NCBI RefSeq assembly: GCF_018130785.1
Contig: NZ_JAFCJT010000007.1
Location: forward strand, 62,001 to 126,000
Length of the DNA stretch: 64,000 nt
Reading direction: 5' to 3'
From: Bradyrhizobium liaoningense
Lineage (GTDB): Bacteria; Pseudomonadota; Alphaproteobacteria; Rhizobiales; Xanthobacteraceae
Position numbers and translations under genes: made by a program. The notes below the pieces were generated by a model. The model was given only the letters and a program-made list of their open reading frames with translations. It was not told the origin of the DNA and made no database searches. Shown one piece after another: positions 62,294 through 64,000 of the stretch (the stretch's first letter is position 1; the number at the start of each line of letters is the position of its first letter).

Positions 62294-62995
62294 CTATTCC
62301 GACAAACCGGCTGCTTTTGTTCTTTTCTCTCGTCGTTTCTTGGTGCCGGAAATTAGCTGTTTCCGTGTGCGCTTTGCATAGGTCGGCAACTGCCGCGACG
62401 CGCAATGGCGGCCGGCGGCTCTGAGCTCGGCGTCCGCCAGATCGCTGTCGGCTCTCTCGGTGAAGCCGCCGTGGCGGAATGATGTAAAGGACAGCTCTTC
62501 GCGCAGATCCGCCGCACGGACGATCTTCTTCACGACCCCGCGTCGATAGCGAAGATCCTGCTTGGCTGTGATCCGGGGCAGCGGGGTCGGTGACCTCCGG
62601 TGCGAATGGTCGCGTCGAAAGACCAGGCCCGAGACGGTCGTCTGCTTAATTGCGTCCAGTTCGGCCATCAGCTCGGGGAAGAGGGTCTCGCCGGTTTCGT
62701 CGAACAGTGGCCACCAGGCTTCCTCGCCATTCTTCGGATGGACGATGCGAACGCCATTCGGACGCTCCTTCGGTCGATAGTGGCTGATCTCGAGAGCACC
62801 GAACACGTGCTCTTCTCGCTGGAGCCATTCCCACGCGACCAGTGCTGCCGTTGCCACGGATCGATAGCCAAGTTCGTTCGCCTTGGCGCGAAAGGCAACG
62901 AGCTCGTCCCAGGTAGCGGTAGGCGTCTCTCGCACCGGCTTTCCTGGTGCGCGGGTCTTTAGTCCCATTTTTGAGGATGGGTTGACGGAGGGCAC
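62294..62995 (-). pseudogene. 5'-truncated tyrosine integrase
   Basis: The catalytic half of a phage/island-type tyrosine recombinase, 233 residues. ATAALVAWEWLQREEHVF is box I, ELSFTSFRHGGFTE the box II arginine/histidine, and AAGRHCASRQLPTYAKRTRK contains the second His/Arg region and the nucleophile Tyr. The N-terminal arm-binding and core-binding domains (usually some 150-200 residues) are missing; upstream bases give no continuing frame with family features. It points toward tRNA-Lys, the usual arrangement for an integrated element. Confidence 0.75.
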
Positions 62996-63580
62996 TCTCT
63001 TTTCTTCTGCACGTTGTCCGACGAACCAGGCTGAGCGACATCGAAGAGAAGCGTCTCGGGATGATGACGGAGTCGTTGCCCCGGGACGGACTGCTGTTAG
63101 ACGGCTGGATACCGTTCGTCTGTCCGCATCACTAGTCGAATCGATCCGCCGCTCAGCTGTGGGCGCTCAGGTCGGTGGGCTTATCGAAGCGGCGTAGGTT
63201 GCTGGGCTACATCGTTCGGATCATCAAGACGCGCGACCTGGTCAGCATATTAGTTGGCAGCGAAGTTACATCCGAGTTGCCGTTGATCTTGGCAGATACA
63301 TGCGCGATGTCCGCTCAAAAAAACAGTACCAAGATTGTCGGTTCTGGCCGTACCACCGCGCGATGTCGTGGCGCTCGCGAGTAGGGCGGGATTGTAGGGG
63401 CGAAGATGCAACATGTGTCATTTGAATGCGGGTGCGGATGAAGCTCGCGCCGCGCGCATGTTCATCGTGCGGTCACTCGTGGTTCTCACGATCGTGATTG
63501 GAATGACGAACGCCTATAGGCGTATGGCCATTAGATTGAAATGCACAGCAAGCTCCGGGACGATTTGAATACGGCAGAGA
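62996..63580. other. Gene-poor stretch beyond the integrase remnant
   Basis: About 585 bp with lower GC, no ribosome sites and no family motifs in the open frames (the longest are 60-100 codons). Most likely decayed island DNA. No second copy of the tRNA 3' end is visible up to 64000. Confidence 0.5.
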
Positions 63581-64000
63581 ATGACCATCTTGTCGCGCCT
63601 GTTGGCGCTTGTCGCAGTCGCGTTATTGCCTGCTATCTCGATTCAGGCGTACAACGAAGTTAACCTTCGACGCGCGCGCCAAGTGGACGTACAGAATCAG
63701 GCGCTCGGTCTCGCTAAGCTCGCCGCCGAACAGCAGCAACAGATCGTTCAGGGCATTCGGCAGGTCCTGATTGCGCTGTCCGAACTCCCTGCGATAAAGG
63801 CGAAAGATAGCAAGGGGTGCAATGCGGCGATGGCAGGGATGAGGTCCCGGTTTCCGGCTTTCCTCACGTTCGTCGCCACCGATCTGAGTGGCCAGCCCTT
63901 CTGCGATACAAACACAGATCGCAAGCCGGTGAATGTCTCCGGCCGTCCCTACTTTGCGGATGCGTTGAAGACGGGCGCGTTTACGGTGGGACAGTTCTCG
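63581..64000 (+). CDS. Membrane sensor protein, N-terminal part (runs off the window)
   Basis: Open from ATG 63581 to the last base (140 codons). A first transmembrane helix (LSRLLALVAVALLPAISIQA) is followed by an extracytoplasmic sensor region: AKLAAEQQQQIVQGIRQVLI, FPAFLTFVATDLSGQPFCDT and VNVSGRPYFADALKTGAFTV. This is the pattern of Cache-type domains of histidine kinases, diguanylate cyclases or chemoreceptors. The output domain is outside the window, so the class cannot be told. Confidence 0.8.
   Translation, partial: MTILSRLLALVAVALLPAISIQAYNEVNLRRARQVDVQNQALGLAKLAAEQQQQIVQGIRQVLIALSELPAIKAKDSKGCNAAMAGMRSRFPAFLTFVATDLSGQPFCDTNTDRKPVNVSGRPYFADALKTGAFTVGQFS

Noticed and set aside
62996..63580. 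Possible small genes beyond the integrase (for example a 36-codon hydrophobic frame at 63458)
   Set aside because: No ribosome site or biased codon use; too short to support from sequence alone.

Overview
The window reads as chromosomal DNA of a Bradyrhizobium-like alphaproteobacterium (Rhizobiales). This is inferred from the high GC, the gene content (many ABC, TRAP and TTT binding proteins, glgCA, sulfonate genes, BlaI/M56 pairs), several families of short palindromic repeats typical of that group, GGAAC-N16/17-CGTT (sigma-EcfG type) promoters and a perfect FixK/FNR box. No rRNA or CRISPR array is visible. One tRNA (Lys, CTT) lies near the right end with an integrase remnant beside it.

Layout. 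1-3.7 kb: a branched-chain amino acid ABC operon (livG end, livF, livH, livM) running into a class I polyphosphate kinase 2. 3.7-11 kb: metallo-beta-lactamase-fold hydrolase, MscS-type channel, orphan TctC binding protein, malic enzyme, separated by repeats. 11-17 kb: a BlaI repressor with an M56 (BlaR1-like) sensor protease, then a DUF1800-DUF1501 pair; both transcription units carry the same putative BlaI operator. 17-25 kb: RlpA lipoprotein, several small proteins (one or two behind sigma-EcfG-type promoters), a Baeyer-Villiger monooxygenase fused to an esterase, a carboxylesterase homologue lacking its serine, and a LigB-type dioxygenase. 25-27.3 kb: a patch of different character with an HpnG-like nucleosidase and a nucleoside deaminase, ending at a FixK box. 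27.4-30.4 kb: glgC-glgA-SemiSWEET. 31-40 kb: a sulfonate/organosulfur cluster with three binding proteins, permease, ATPase, SfnB-type flavoprotein, SsuD monooxygenase and a CmcJ-like oxidoreductase. 40-46 kb: small RlpA behind a sigma-EcfG promoter, Gfo/Idh/MocA oxidoreductase, Tat-exported LivK, UvrA2. 46-52 kb: a second liv operon on the minus strand with a fused LivG-LivF ATPase and two near-duplicate LivK proteins. 52-57 kb: DAO-type oxidoreductase, animal-haem peroxidase with an RTX-like tail, Tat-exported SMP-30 protein. 57-59.4 kb: leuA preceded by a leucine-rich leader peptide and base-paired leader, a candidate attenuator. 59.4-62 kb: frameshifted autotransporter-repeat fragment, orphan TRAP binding protein, Spy/CpxP-like protein. 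62.1-64 kb: tRNA-Lys, truncated tyrosine integrase, a gene-poor stretch and the start of a sensor protein that leaves the window.

The strongest unlisted signals are regulatory: the leu leader, the paired BlaI operators joining a beta-lactam-type sensor to DUF1800/DUF1501, the sigma-EcfG promoters on very small genes and one short promoter-terminator unit that could be an sRNA. The most unusual proteins are the monooxygenase-esterase fusion, the serine-less carboxylesterase and the LivG-LivF fusion with a degenerate first signature motif. All family names come from motifs read in the translations; no database search was run.
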